From the NCBI RefSeq assembly GCF_013402795.1, contig NZ_CP058595.1, forward strand, positions 1,089,501-1,153,500: a stretch of DNA of 64,000 nt, read 5' to 3'. The stretch comes from Costertonia aggregata (GTDB lineage: Bacteria > Bacteroidota > Bacteroidia > Flavobacteriales > Flavobacteriaceae). Made by a program: the position numbers and the translations under genes. Positions 54,250 to 62,974 of the stretch are shown here, piece by piece. The notes below the pieces were generated by a model. The model ran no database searches and was not told where the DNA came from. It saw nothing but the letters and a program-made list of their open reading frames with translations. Positions within the stretch are counted from its first letter, which is position 1; every line of letters starts with the position of its first letter.

Positions 54250-55409
54250 AAAAATATGCGGAAATCTACAAAAACGAACTCCTGAACGAAGTCGTCCCCT
54301 TTTGGGAAAAACATGCTCTGGACAAAGAATTTGGTGGATATTTTACCTGTTTGAACGAAAAGGGTGAAATTTACGATACCGATAAGTTTACTTGGCTTCA
54401 GGCCCGGCAAATATGGATGTTTTCAACGCTTTACCAATCGGTGCAAAATAAAGAAACGTGGAAGGATATTGCGGTTTTGGGTGCAGACTTCTTGGAAAAA
54501 TACGGCCGAGACCCAAATGGTGATTGGTACTTTTCACTTACTCAAAATGGCCGGCCCCTTGTGCAACCCTACAATATTTTCTCCGATTGTTTTGCAGCAA
54601 TGGCGTTTGGCAAATTATATGAAATCGAACCAAAGGAACGCTATGCCCAAATTGCAAAGGCAACTTTTGAGAATATTTTGAGTAGACAGCATAATCCAAA
54701 AGGGAGATATAGTAAAATATATCGTGGTACACGAAATCTTCAGAATTTTGCATTACCCATGATTTTGTGCAATCTTGCTTTGGAACTGGAACCGCTTTTA
54801 GGAGCTCATAAAGTTTCCGAAGTAACCGATTCGGTCATCCATTTGGTGATGAACACGTTTTATGATGGGGAAAGTGGCCTAATACTCGAAAATGTTTCAG
54901 ATAAAGGGGAGTTCGTGAATAGTTTTGAGGGCCGTCTCTTAAATCCCGGTCACGCCATTGAAGCGATGTGGTTTATCATGAATTTGGGTATCCGAAAGAA
55001 AGATACCGCATTGATTGAAAATGTAGAGAGAATAATGTTTCAACAGCTTGAACATGGTTGGGATGAAAAATATGGTGGTATTTTCTATTTTATGGATATC
55101 AAAGGGCATCCCCCACAACAATTGGAACATGACCAAAAACTGTGGTGGGTGCATTTGGAAACCTTGGTGGCCTTGGGAAAAACCTACGCCCATAACCAAA
55201 ACCCCAAAGCGGCGGCATGGTTCAAAAAAGTGCACGAGTACACCTGGAACCATTTCAGAGACACGAAAAACGGAGGGGAATGGTTCGGTTACTTGAACAG
55301 ACAGGGCGATGTTGCGCTAAATCTTAAAGGAGGTAAATGGAAAGGGTGTTTTCATGTACCAAGGGCATTGATGGAAGTGTGGAAAGCATTGGAAAAAACA
55401 GATTTATGA
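54246..55409 (+). CDS. AGE-family N-acylglucosamine / cellobiose 2-epimerase
   Basis: 387 residues. The (alpha/alpha)6-barrel family is recognised by ARQIWMFSTLYQ, LNPGHAIEAMWFIM, DQKLWWVHLETLVALG and GCFHVPRALMEVW with the catalytic His in the last two. It interconverts 2-epimers of aldoses (glucose/mannose type) or acylated amino sugars; which one is open. Sits between DUF4434 and the FAD oxidoreductase with 4-bp overlaps on both sides. Confidence 0.88.
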   Translation: MKKYAEIYKNELLNEVVPFWEKHALDKEFGGYFTCLNEKGEIYDTDKFTWLQARQIWMFSTLYQSVQNKETWKDIAVLGADFLEKYGRDPNGDWYFSLTQNGRPLVQPYNIFSDCFAAMAFGKLYEIEPKERYAQIAKATFENILSRQHNPKGRYSKIYRGTRNLQNFALPMILCNLALELEPLLGAHKVSEVTDSVIHLVMNTFYDGESGLILENVSDKGEFVNSFEGRLLNPGHAIEAMWFIMNLGIRKKDTALIENVERIMFQQLEHGWDEKYGGIFYFMDIKGHPPQQLEHDQKLWWVHLETLVALGKTYAHNQNPKAAAWFKKVHEYTWNHFRDTKNGGEWFGYLNRQGDVALNLKGGKWKGCFHVPRALMEVWKALEKTDL

Positions 55410-57259
55410 AAAAATTATATTTCTTTTCTTTAGCGTTTTTAATGGTTTATTACACCGCAGCCCAAAAAAAAGTGGATGTCTTGATCATAGGTGGCGGAGC
55501 TGGTGGAACATCGGCAGGAATCCAAGCCTCACGAATGGGCGCGAGGGTTCAAATCATAGAAGCTACACCATGGTTGGGAGGAATGTTGACTTCGGCAGGG
55601 GTGTCGGCCATTGACGGCAATCATCAAATGCCATCCGGAATTTGGGGCGAGTTCCGTCAAAAACTACGAAATCATTACGGCGGCGCAAATGCCTTGGCCA
55701 CGGGTTGGGTAAGCCATACACTTTTTGAACCTTCGGTAGGGAATAAAATCCTTCAGGAAATGGCGACTATTCCCAATTTGGATATTGCCCTTAATGCTGT
55801 TTACACCAAGATACAAGAGAAAGATAAGGGTTGGCATGTTTCCTATGAGCAAAATGGGAAAACCTACTCCACAGCATCCAGAATTTTGATAGATGCTACC
55901 GAAATAGGGGAACTGTTGCCGATCGTAGGTGCCGATTTTCGATTGGGAATGGATTCCAAGAAAGATACGGGGGAGCACGAAGCCCCCAAAGAGGCAAATT
56001 CAATCGTTCAAGATATGACCTATGTTTTGATACTTGAGGATGTGTCAACAGGTTCCGGCATTCGCCGAAAAGACAAAAGAGGTTTGGTGAAAAAACCAAA
56101 AAGCTACGATTCAAAAGCCTATGAATGTGCCTGCAAACGTGAAGATGGCGAAATGTTCGGGGGAGTTTCCAATTGCCAACAAATGCTGGACTATGGTAAA
56201 TTACCCAACAATAAATATATGATAAACTGGCCCAATTGTGGCAATGATTATTATTTGGATTGGCCCAACATGACCGTCGACGAGCGCCGGGAAAAATTGC
56301 AGGAGGCCAAAGCCTTTACACAGGGTTTTGTCTATTACATCCAAAACGAACTCGGGTTCAAAAACTTAAGGGTAGCCGAAGAGTTTCCCACGGAAGATAA
56401 TTTTCCCATGTTACCCTATGACCGTGAAGCGAGACGGGCAAAAGGGAAGGTATTTTTGACCGTTGACCATCTGGAGCGACCCTATGATTTTGACTTTTAT
56501 AGAACGGGAATAGCCGTTGGCGATTACCCTATTGACCATCATCACGACAAAAATCCCAAGGCACCAAAAATTGATTTTATACATATTAAAGTCCCAAGTT
56601 ATAACGTACCATTGGGCAGTTTGATTCCTGAAAAAACAAAGAACTTTATCGTTGCGGAAAAGAATATAAGTGTATCCAATATTGTTAACGGTGCAACCAG
56701 GCTACAGCCCGTTGTCCTGGGTATAGGTCAAGCGGCGGGAACATTGGCGGCGATTTCAATTCATGAGGGAAAAGACCCCTCCCAAGTATCAATACGAGAC
56801 GTGCAAAACGCTTTGTTGGAAAGTAAAGCCTACATAATGCCCTTTAAAGATGTCACAAAAGAAGATGTTGCGTTTAAATCCGTTCAACGCGTTGGAGCCA
56901 CAGGCATATTAAAAGCCTATGGCGTACCTTATAAATGGGCCAATGAGACGTGGTTTTATCCTGAACGTACGGTGTCGGAATATGAGCTTAAGCAAGGCCT
57001 TATCAATTATTACCCAAAGCTTGCTGCCATGCACGCATCGGGTCAAGATGTTACGCTTTCCTATTTTAAAAAGCTGGTAGAATTTATATGGCCCGACTAC
57101 GATGTAGCACAAATTGAGACTCATTGGGACCAGTGGAACATAAAGGCACCCCCAGCCAAAAAAGCATTGAATAGAAGAACCGTTAGTTTGCTTATTGATG
57201 CTGTTTTGAATCCATTCGAAATTGAAATCGATTACGAGGGAAAAATAAAATCCAAGTAG
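55406..57259 (+). CDS. FAD-dependent oxidoreductase, secreted
   Basis: I start at MKKLYFFSLAFLM (55406, ATGA overlap with the epimerase; 617 residues); the upstream frame to 55337 lies inside the epimerase. Signal peptide to about TAAQ. FAD Rossmann motif DVLIIGGGAGGTSAGIQ follows, then ILIDATEIGELLPIVGADF (second FAD segment) and a C-terminal INGATRLQPVVLGIGQAAGTLAA-type GG motif (seen as NGATRLQPVVLGIGQAAG). FAD_oxidored family; it may oxidise a sugar before or after epimerisation. Last gene before the tRNA-Leu fragment. Confidence 0.82.
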   Translation: MKKLYFFSLAFLMVYYTAAQKKVDVLIIGGGAGGTSAGIQASRMGARVQIIEATPWLGGMLTSAGVSAIDGNHQMPSGIWGEFRQKLRNHYGGANALATGWVSHTLFEPSVGNKILQEMATIPNLDIALNAVYTKIQEKDKGWHVSYEQNGKTYSTASRILIDATEIGELLPIVGADFRLGMDSKKDTGEHEAPKEANSIVQDMTYVLILEDVSTGSGIRRKDKRGLVKKPKSYDSKAYECACKREDGEMFGGVSNCQQMLDYGKLPNNKYMINWPNCGNDYYLDWPNMTVDERREKLQEAKAFTQGFVYYIQNELGFKNLRVAEEFPTEDNFPMLPYDREARRAKGKVFLTVDHLERPYDFDFYRTGIAVGDYPIDHHHDKNPKAPKIDFIHIKVPSYNVPLGSLIPEKTKNFIVAEKNISVSNIVNGATRLQPVVLGIGQAAGTLAAISIHEGKDPSQVSIRDVQNALLESKAYIMPFKDVTKEDVAFKSVQRVGATGILKAYGVPYKWANETWFYPERTVSEYELKQGLINYYPKLAAMHASGQDVTLSYFKKLVEFIWPDYDVAQIETHWDQWNIKAPPAKKALNRRTVSLLIDAVLNPFEIEIDYEGKIKSK

Positions 57260-57288
57260 GGTACGGGCGTTTAGAGGGCGTTCAAAAT

Positions 57289-57321
57289 AAAAAGCCCAAG
57301 ATATATATCTTGGGCTTTTTT
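57289..57321. terminator. Bidirectional terminator between the oxidoreductase gene and tRNA-Leu
   Basis: AAAAAGCCCAAGAT, 4-base loop, ATCTTGGGCTTTTTT: perfect arms with A and T runs on both sides, so it can stop plus-strand operon read-through and the minus-strand tRNA transcript. Confidence 0.85.
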
Positions 57322-57322
57322 G

Positions 57323-57380
57323 TACTCGAGGTGGGAATCGAACCCACACATCTTGCGATACTGGATTTTGAATCCAGCGT
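57323..57380 (-). other. Orphan 3' half of tRNA-Leu(CAA); predicted attachment site of the right island
   Basis: On the minus strand: anticodon stem CTGGA / TCCAG around TTCAAAA (anticodon CAA), a long class-II variable arm (TATCGCAAGATGT), T-arm GTGGG-TTCGATT-CCCAC, and acceptor 3' strand CTCGAGT plus discriminator A. Upstream of the anticodon arm no D-arm or 5' acceptor strand exists; the sequence becomes AT-rich. This is the usual product of integration into a tRNA gene. The intact tRNA-Leu is predicted at the far right end of the element. Confidence 0.8.
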
Positions 57381-57479
57381 ATTTGATGGTAAATTTAGCT
57401 AAATATACTTATAATCAACTGATTAATAAATATTTAATATTAATTGATTTCATTTAATATGATTTAAAATCAATAAATG

Positions 57480-57497
57480 TTGTACCTATGTTGTACC
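57480..57497 (+). repeat. Two TTGTACC direct repeats in front of the recombinase
   Basis: TTGTACC at 57480-57486 and 57491-57497, start-to-start 11 bp (one helical turn). They are 100 bp inside the tRNA junction and 37 bp before the recombinase start, where recombinase arm sites or a repressor site could lie. The stretch 57384-57479 is AT-rich and shows no gene. Confidence 0.4.
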
Positions 57498-57533
57498 AAA
57501 ATTGATTATCTTTATAATCTAAAATTCAATGGT

Positions 57534-58745
57534 ATGGCCTCAAATGCAAAAGTAGTTATAAGAAAGAAACCAAATAAAGAAGGGCTTTATCCTTTGGCAA
57601 TCCGCATAACCAAGAACCGTCGCTCAACATATCACTATGTTGGTCATTACATAGATTTAAAAGATTGGGATGAGAAGAACTTACGTGTTAGGAAATCCCA
57701 TACTAATGCTAACAGATTAAATAATTTGATTTCCACCAAGCTATTAGAGGCCAATAAAACACTAATAGATTTACAGTCAGATAAAAAAGATTTCTCTGCA
57801 AATCAAATAAAAGAAGCACTCTATTCAGAGTCAAAATCGAGTACTTTTTATGAAGTTGCAAGAGATTTTCTTTCCGAACTTGAATCCAATAAAAAGCTCT
57901 CTCAACTGTCTACCGATAAGGCTCGTGTTAACCACGTAATAAACTTTAATAAGTCAAAGCAGTTGACCTTTCAAGAAATAGACGAAGCCTTTTTGAGAAA
58001 ATTTAAGATTTATTTGAAAAAATTAAATCTCTCTGAAAGGTCGATAGTTAATAATCTTGTTGTTATAAGAACAATATACAACAGAGCGATAAAAATGGGT
58101 GTTGTTGATAGAAAATTTTATCCATTTGGCTCAGGTAAGATTAGGATAAAATTCCCTGAAACTGAAAAAATAGGATTGACCAAGAAAGAAATAAAGTCGT
58201 TTGAATCTGCTAAAAATCTTACTGAAAATGAAACTCACGCACGAAACGTATGGTTATTCAGTTTCTATTTTGCAGGTATCAGAGCTGCCGATTTGCTGAA
58301 AATTAGATGGTCAGATATTTATGATGATAGACTTCACTACCGTATGAATAAAAATTCCAAATTACTATCTCTCAAAATACCAGAAAAAGTCTTCCCTATA
58401 TTGGAATATTACAAATCTGAAAAACGGGACAATGACGATTTCGTTTTTCCCGAAATGAAAAAGGCAGATTTAAAAGATGCGAAAGATGTCTATGCCAAGA
58501 CCAAAACGGCTACTAAAAAGTTCAATAAATATTTGGTTGGGGTCGCCAAGAAAGCAAAAATTACCAAAAAGGTAACTATGCATATAGCTCGACACAGCTT
58601 TGGCCATATCTCAGAAGACAAAATTCCTATTAAAATGCTTCAAAAACTTTACAGGCATTCATCCGTTACTACTACAATAAAATATCAAGCCAATTTCATC
58701 CATAAAGATGCAGATGATGCTTTGGACAGCGTTGTCAATTTTTAG
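57534..58745 (+). CDS. Tyrosine recombinase / integrase, second subfamily
   Basis: I start at MASNAKVVIRKKPNKEG (57534, 403 residues); the frame opens at 57477. N-terminal arm domain (YPLAIRITKNRRSTYHYVGHYIDLKDW), SAM-like core-binding domain about 105-210, catalytic domain with GIRAADLLKIRWSDI (first Arg present, unlike the other recombinase), HIARHSFGHI, and LYRHSSVTTTIKYQ with the nucleophile Tyr. It presumably integrates the right island at tRNA-Leu. P301 copy 2 follows after 92 bp. Confidence 0.9.
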   Translation: MASNAKVVIRKKPNKEGLYPLAIRITKNRRSTYHYVGHYIDLKDWDEKNLRVRKSHTNANRLNNLISTKLLEANKTLIDLQSDKKDFSANQIKEALYSESKSSTFYEVARDFLSELESNKKLSQLSTDKARVNHVINFNKSKQLTFQEIDEAFLRKFKIYLKKLNLSERSIVNNLVVIRTIYNRAIKMGVVDRKFYPFGSGKIRIKFPETEKIGLTKKEIKSFESAKNLTENETHARNVWLFSFYFAGIRAADLLKIRWSDIYDDRLHYRMNKNSKLLSLKIPEKVFPILEYYKSEKRDNDDFVFPEMKKADLKDAKDVYAKTKTATKKFNKYLVGVAKKAKITKKVTMHIARHSFGHISEDKIPIKMLQKLYRHSSVTTTIKYQANFIHKDADDALDSVVNF

Positions 58746-58810
58746 GCAAATTGTTTACCAGCTGTGAACATCTTAAATAGAAATTTTAACATTTTAGAAC
58801 TTCATTCTTC

Positions 58811-58837
58811 TACCTTTACAAGCTAAACTTTTTGCGT
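58811..58837 (+). promoter_or_regulatory. Conserved leader and -7 element of P301 copy 2
   Basis: TACCTTTACAAGCTAAAC followed by TTTTTGCGT and ATG mirrors the leader of copy 1 on the other island. The preceding CATTCTTC is also close to CATTCTAT in copy 1. The conservation is non-coding. Confidence 0.5.
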
Positions 58838-59743
58838 ATGGTTTTAAAGGTCAAATGGATAGATTTTAAAAATAAAATTGAAGAACAGAAAGCTAAAGGC
58901 GAAGCTCTGGTCGAAAAATATAGGTCTTCAAGAACTGAAAATGATTTAGAAAGCCTAAAGGAAGAAAAGCAACGTTGGGAAAATGAGGTCATAGACTATG
59001 TAAAAACTTCCTTTGAACCTGAACATACAAACTTTAGATATGAATTCAAAGCCCAAAGAGGTTATAATACTGGCTTGAAATTAGGTATTGACCAAAGGAT
59101 TAAAAACATAATTCAAGACCTAAAAGATGAAATCAATGGTCTTGACTACTACTTGAAAATGCTATTCATTTCCGATGCAATAATAAGAGCTGAAGAAATT
59201 AATTTAGAAGAACGCAAGAATCTTGACACCGAAGGTAGGCTCGACCTCATTCTTAGCAAACTCTATGAGCTTTATGATGACAGATTATATCATTCTATCA
59301 AATGGATTCTGGAAGGCAATGGTATAAAGTTGAACAATCACGGCGAAGATTGGGATTATGCCAAAATGCTTGAAAACAGAAATCTTATTGATACTATTAC
59401 TACAAAAGATACAGGCGCCAGACTTACGCTGGAAGGAAAGTATGCAATAGAACAGTCAAGAAAAGCGCAAGTTACAGACTACACGAAAATTAGTAGTTCT
59501 GATGAAGAGTTAAAAGCACTTATTGAGGGTGTTCTAAAAGAAGTCGAAAAATTGGGAATTGGCCAGCAAATCATTTTTGATGAATTTGATGAGCTACGAG
59601 ATGATATTCCCAAGCTAAGTAAGAAATCTTTCGGGCAATTGTTAAAGTCAAAACTCGGGGATTTAATTGCTGCAAGGGCTTTAAACAAAACACTTGCCAG
59701 CGAGATATTCAAGCAATTTACCGACCAAATATTGCCATTCTAA
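58838..59743 (+). CDS. P301, recombinase-associated protein of unknown function, copy 2
   Basis: I start at the ATG at 58838 (MVLKVKW), matching the start of copy 1; a TTG two codons upstream also opens the frame. 301 residues like copy 1, with the same blocks: NFRYEFKAQRGYNTGLKL, DLILSKLYELYDDRLYHSIKWILEGNGI (split), KLGIGQQIIFDEFDELRDD, KKSFGQLLKSKLGDL, FKQFTDQILPF. N-terminal coiled-coil likely. It is 3 bp from the nuclease-like gene, so here it heads an operon of four. Function unknown. Confidence 0.78.
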   Translation: MVLKVKWIDFKNKIEEQKAKGEALVEKYRSSRTENDLESLKEEKQRWENEVIDYVKTSFEPEHTNFRYEFKAQRGYNTGLKLGIDQRIKNIIQDLKDEINGLDYYLKMLFISDAIIRAEEINLEERKNLDTEGRLDLILSKLYELYDDRLYHSIKWILEGNGIKLNNHGEDWDYAKMLENRNLIDTITTKDTGARLTLEGKYAIEQSRKAQVTDYTKISSSDEELKALIEGVLKEVEKLGIGQQIIFDEFDELRDDIPKLSKKSFGQLLKSKLGDLIAARALNKTLASEIFKQFTDQILPF

Positions 59744-59746
59744 TTT

Positions 59747-60523
59747 ATGAAAATACTGGCGAGACTCAAAAAAACAATTAGGACTTTCATTCAAAAAGAA
59801 CCACCGCCTGAATACGAGGTTACACAATTTGTTATTTCAGATAGACAACCTATTACAGGTGCATCAAAAATTTCATTTTTTGTGAATAATCCTCAGCCTG
59901 GTGCAAGCGTGACCAGAACCTTTGAAAATGAAGACGATGTTATTAATTGGTTGATGAGCAATGCCGACTTTAAACATATACTTTTCAAAAATCTATTTTC
60001 ATCATCCTCTGTCATCCATCATTGTGGCGTGAAAGAACCAATAACAGAACCTAAAAAGAAACCTGGCGACATTGACATCCTTCTTTACAAAGAAGGCAAT
60101 GAAAGCAATGCAGTTGGCATAGAATGTAAAATAGTAAAATCAGAATCCTTAGAAAATCAACCGCCAAAAATCAACAAGATTACAAGCGTTCAGAAAAAAG
60201 GGACAAAGCAAGCAGATGGTTACATAAACATAGGTTTTAGTAGGGTCTTTCTTATGGTCATATTGCTGGACGATGGCAGACACTATAAAAATCCAAATTT
60301 CGTCTTTAGAACAACACCAACTGAAGAATTGAAAGAACTGTATGATTTCGACTGGAACACAAAAATGAATACGGAAGTTGGAATAATCTATGCCTATGTC
60401 AATCAACTTACATCAAACCATATTAACCAGACGAAAGGTCTGGGTTTAAGGATTGAACGAGAAGCCAAAGAAAGAATTCAATGTGATGGTTTAACTGAGA
60501 AAATTAAAAATCTTAATTACTAA
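59747..60523 (+). CDS. PD-(D/E)XK-like nuclease candidate
   Basis: 258 residues. PGDIDILLY (Asp108, Asp110) followed 16 residues later by VGIECKIV (Glu126-Cys-Lys128) reproduces the D…ExK core with a strand on each side, as in restriction-type nucleases. A further ADGYINIGFSRVFLMVILLDDG strand-helix region fits the fold. The N-terminal 60 residues are basic and may bind nucleic acid. Not assigned to a named family. Second gene of the operon, 7 bp before the HNH-like gene. Confidence 0.6.
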   Translation: MKILARLKKTIRTFIQKEPPPEYEVTQFVISDRQPITGASKISFFVNNPQPGASVTRTFENEDDVINWLMSNADFKHILFKNLFSSSSVIHHCGVKEPITEPKKKPGDIDILLYKEGNESNAVGIECKIVKSESLENQPPKINKITSVQKKGTKQADGYINIGFSRVFLMVILLDDGRHYKNPNFVFRTTPTEELKELYDFDWNTKMNTEVGIIYAYVNQLTSNHINQTKGLGLRIEREAKERIQCDGLTEKIKNLNY

Positions 60524-60530
60524 GTATTAG

Positions 60531-61241
60531 TTGAAGAAAGTAGGAATTTGCAGAATCTGCGGTAAGTATGCAAAATTGACGTTCGAGCACGTTCCGCCAC
60601 AAAGTGCCTTCAATTCTAACCCTGTATTCTTTCAAAAGTCCGTCCATCTTCACGACAAAAAAAGTTTTCTATACGGTAAAAAAATTCGAAGTAATCAAGG
60701 TGCAGGTGGATATTACTTATGCAAATCTTGTAACAATCTCACAGGTAGTTACTATGGGGACAGCTACAAGAAATTCGCCTATATGGGAATGATGGCGCTG
60801 ACACATAGAATTTTGGCATCAAAAGATATTACTTTTGAATATGCCTTACAGCCACTAAACATTCTCAAACAGATTTTAGCAATGTTTATGGCGATAGATA
60901 CAAGCGACCAACTTTTAAATTTAGAAGGGCTTGCGGATTTTATTTTGGATAAGGATTCAAGGGCGCTTCCAGATAGCTTGAGAGTATTTGTTTACCACAC
61001 CATTACAAAACAAGTTAGAAATGGCTGGGGAATGGCAAGAACCGAAAAAGGGTTTCATCATCTTGGTGAAATTACCTTCCCACCATTTGGTGTTGTTTAT
61101 GCTTTAGATTCTGAACCCACACGAAACGATTTTTACGAAATAACAGATTTCAAAAATTTTAATTTTAATCAAACCGTTCAAGCGAGATTATCAATTCCTT
61201 TTCTTACACCTAAAACATATATTCCTGGACTGTACAATTAA
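60531..61241 (+). CDS. HNH-like nuclease candidate
   Basis: 236 residues from a TTG start at 60531, the only one upstream of the Cys motif. CRICG (Cys7, Cys10) and CKSC (near 65-68) form a zinc-ribbon pair framing LTFEHVPPQSAFN, the EHxPP version of an HNH motif, with CNNLTGSYYG as its end. The remaining 160 residues are helical and unassigned. 11 bp before the DUF4238 gene. A DNA- or RNA-cutting role is inferred from the motif. Confidence 0.6.
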   Translation: MKKVGICRICGKYAKLTFEHVPPQSAFNSNPVFFQKSVHLHDKKSFLYGKKIRSNQGAGGYYLCKSCNNLTGSYYGDSYKKFAYMGMMALTHRILASKDITFEYALQPLNILKQILAMFMAIDTSDQLLNLEGLADFILDKDSRALPDSLRVFVYHTITKQVRNGWGMARTEKGFHHLGEITFPPFGVVYALDSEPTRNDFYEITDFKNFNFNQTVQARLSIPFLTPKTYIPGLYN

Positions 61242-61252
61242 ATATTTAAGAT

Positions 61253-62365
61253 ATGGCAAAAAACGAACCCATCAAACAACACTACATACCACGTTCCTAC
61301 CTAAAAAATTTTGGTGTCGAAGCCAAAAAGGGCAACTATTTAGTAGATGCTTATAGACTTGAAGACGATTTGCTACTTGAAAAGATTAGCACGAAAAGTA
61401 TCTGTTTCAAAAAAAATCTTTACACAATTCCGAATGCTGAAGTTGATAGGAAATACGATTTAGAACACCATTACGCCGAACACGTAGATTCAGAATTTCC
61501 CAAAATATATAGACTACTTGTTGATGAAAGTGTGAAAATATTGACCCCTGAGCAAAAGAAACAGGTATTATACGTATGTCTATCTCTTTACTTTAGAACA
61601 CCAAGATTTCTTAATCATCAAAATGCCTTTACTGACCAAATTTTAGATAGAATGCTACTGTATGCAGACGAAAATGGCGAGGTGAAATTTACGTTTGAAG
61701 AAGAAAGACACGAGTTCAATATAAAGGATATAGATAAAGTTAGACAAGAATTTAAAGAGCGAAACAGGATTAAATTCTTGGTGCAGCACTTAGAGAAATG
61801 GAAAGAGTTTGTGGACTTTAAATATGATTGCACGATAAATGTCCATCGAATTAATGATAAAGATGCACCATTGATTACCTGCGATAATCCAGTATCTATA
61901 CGTGGTATAAAATCAACGCGATTCGAAGGCCTTTTCAATCCTGACTCAGTAATAACTTTACCGTTAGATACTCAATATTATTTGGAAATCTTTCCGAACA
62001 GCATTGCTGATGGTCAAACTATAATTCATAGAATGGTTCACGATAGGGATTATGTGTTTACGACCAACGCTATCATTCAGAGTAATGCTGAGAAGTTGAT
62101 AATTGGAAAGCCAGGAACAATAGAAAAACATTTTGAAATTCAATCAAGTTATGAAGAATCTGAAAATGGCGAACAATTTGTTGAAAAGGCAAAATTTAAG
62201 TTAGAGGAACTTCAAAAGTTTCATCAAATTTGTGAAAAGACGGGATTAACTTCGACTGAAACAATTGGTCAGCTTAAAAAGATGCTTAACCATAAATATT
62301 TCAAAGATGAAGACCAACTCATTAAGATGAAAAGGCTTTTAATTGCAACTGGACATTGGAAATAA
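61253..62365 (+). CDS. DUF4238 family protein
   Basis: 370 residues. N-terminal QHYIPRSYLKNFG (9-21) and PLITCDNPVSIRG (near 210) are the DUF4238 hallmarks. A long helical middle (PEQKKQVLYVCLSLYFRTPRFLNHQ) is seen. Biochemical role unknown; family members often occur with mobile or defence genes. Last gene of the recombinase-P301 run; an 82-bp gap follows. Confidence 0.78.
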   Translation: MAKNEPIKQHYIPRSYLKNFGVEAKKGNYLVDAYRLEDDLLLEKISTKSICFKKNLYTIPNAEVDRKYDLEHHYAEHVDSEFPKIYRLLVDESVKILTPEQKKQVLYVCLSLYFRTPRFLNHQNAFTDQILDRMLLYADENGEVKFTFEEERHEFNIKDIDKVRQEFKERNRIKFLVQHLEKWKEFVDFKYDCTINVHRINDKDAPLITCDNPVSIRGIKSTRFEGLFNPDSVITLPLDTQYYLEIFPNSIADGQTIIHRMVHDRDYVFTTNAIIQSNAEKLIIGKPGTIEKHFEIQSSYEESENGEQFVEKAKFKLEELQKFHQICEKTGLTSTETIGQLKKMLNHKYFKDEDQLIKMKRLLIATGHWK

Positions 62366-62446
62366 TTGTTGTCTATAAACTTAATGAGAAAATTAAATTT
62401 CTGTTAATCCCAATAAAAACTGTTAAATTTTTGTAATTTTGCAACG

Positions 62447-62866
62447 ATGAAACAGGCTTTCCATAAAATATTATCCATTTCGATGGCCTTTGTAGTGATG
62501 TTCTCTACTATGTCATTTACTGTGGATATGCATTATTGTGGGGACAATTTGGTCGATTTCAGTTTATTCTCAAAAGCTGAAGGTTGCGGAATGGAAAAAG
62601 CGCAACCTACCAAAACTTGTGAGAATCCTAAAATGACTGAGAAATCTTGTTGTACTGACCAACAAATTGTAAAGGAAGGCAAAGACGACCTTAAAATATC
62701 TTTTGACACACTTTCTTTCGAGCAGCAAACGTTCGTCGCTGCTTTTACCTATTCTTATATAAACTTATTTGAAGTAACCGAATCTGAAGAAGTTCCTTTC
62801 AACGATTACCCGCGACCCTTTGTCAAACGGGATGTGCAAGTGCTGCACCAGACTTTCTTAATTTGA
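62447..62866 (+). CDS. HYC_CC_PP family protein
   Basis: 139 residues. Signal segment (ISMAFVVMFSTMSFTV), then the MHYCGDNLVD (HYC), CGMEK, KSCCTDQQ (CC) and FNDYPRPF (PRP) motifs that name the family, with Cys-rich spacing fitting metal binding. It is associated with metal-efflux systems and lies just upstream of the CusA-type gene here, so probably an outer or periplasmic metal-binding accessory. TAATTTTG at 62434-62441 stands only 5 bp before the ATG and would make a near-leaderless mRNA if it is the -7. Confidence 0.82.
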   Translation: MKQAFHKILSISMAFVVMFSTMSFTVDMHYCGDNLVDFSLFSKAEGCGMEKAQPTKTCENPKMTEKSCCTDQQIVKEGKDDLKISFDTLSFEQQTFVAAFTYSYINLFEVTESEEVPFNDYPRPFVKRDVQVLHQTFLI

Positions 62867-62887
62867 TTTATTAGATTTTCAGAATGA

Positions 62888-62914
62888 AGCCCAACAGCTA
62901 CGCTGTCGTGGGCT
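62888..62914 (+). repeat. Hairpin between HYC_CC_PP and CusA-type genes
   Basis: AGCCCA-A-CAGC, TAC loop, GCTG-TCG-TGGGCT forms a stem with a small asymmetric bulge. No T-tract follows (TAAAACT), so it is more likely an mRNA structure or a small palindromic repeat than a terminator. Confidence 0.45.
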
Positions 62915-62974
62915 AAAACTCGTGTTTGCCATATTCTGCAACACGTAATTCCAATTATCTAATAATCAAATGCT

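Noticed and set aside
57323-57380. A complete tRNA-Leu
   Set aside because: The D-arm and 5' acceptor strand are missing; no bases 5' of the anticodon arm can pair with CTCGAGT.
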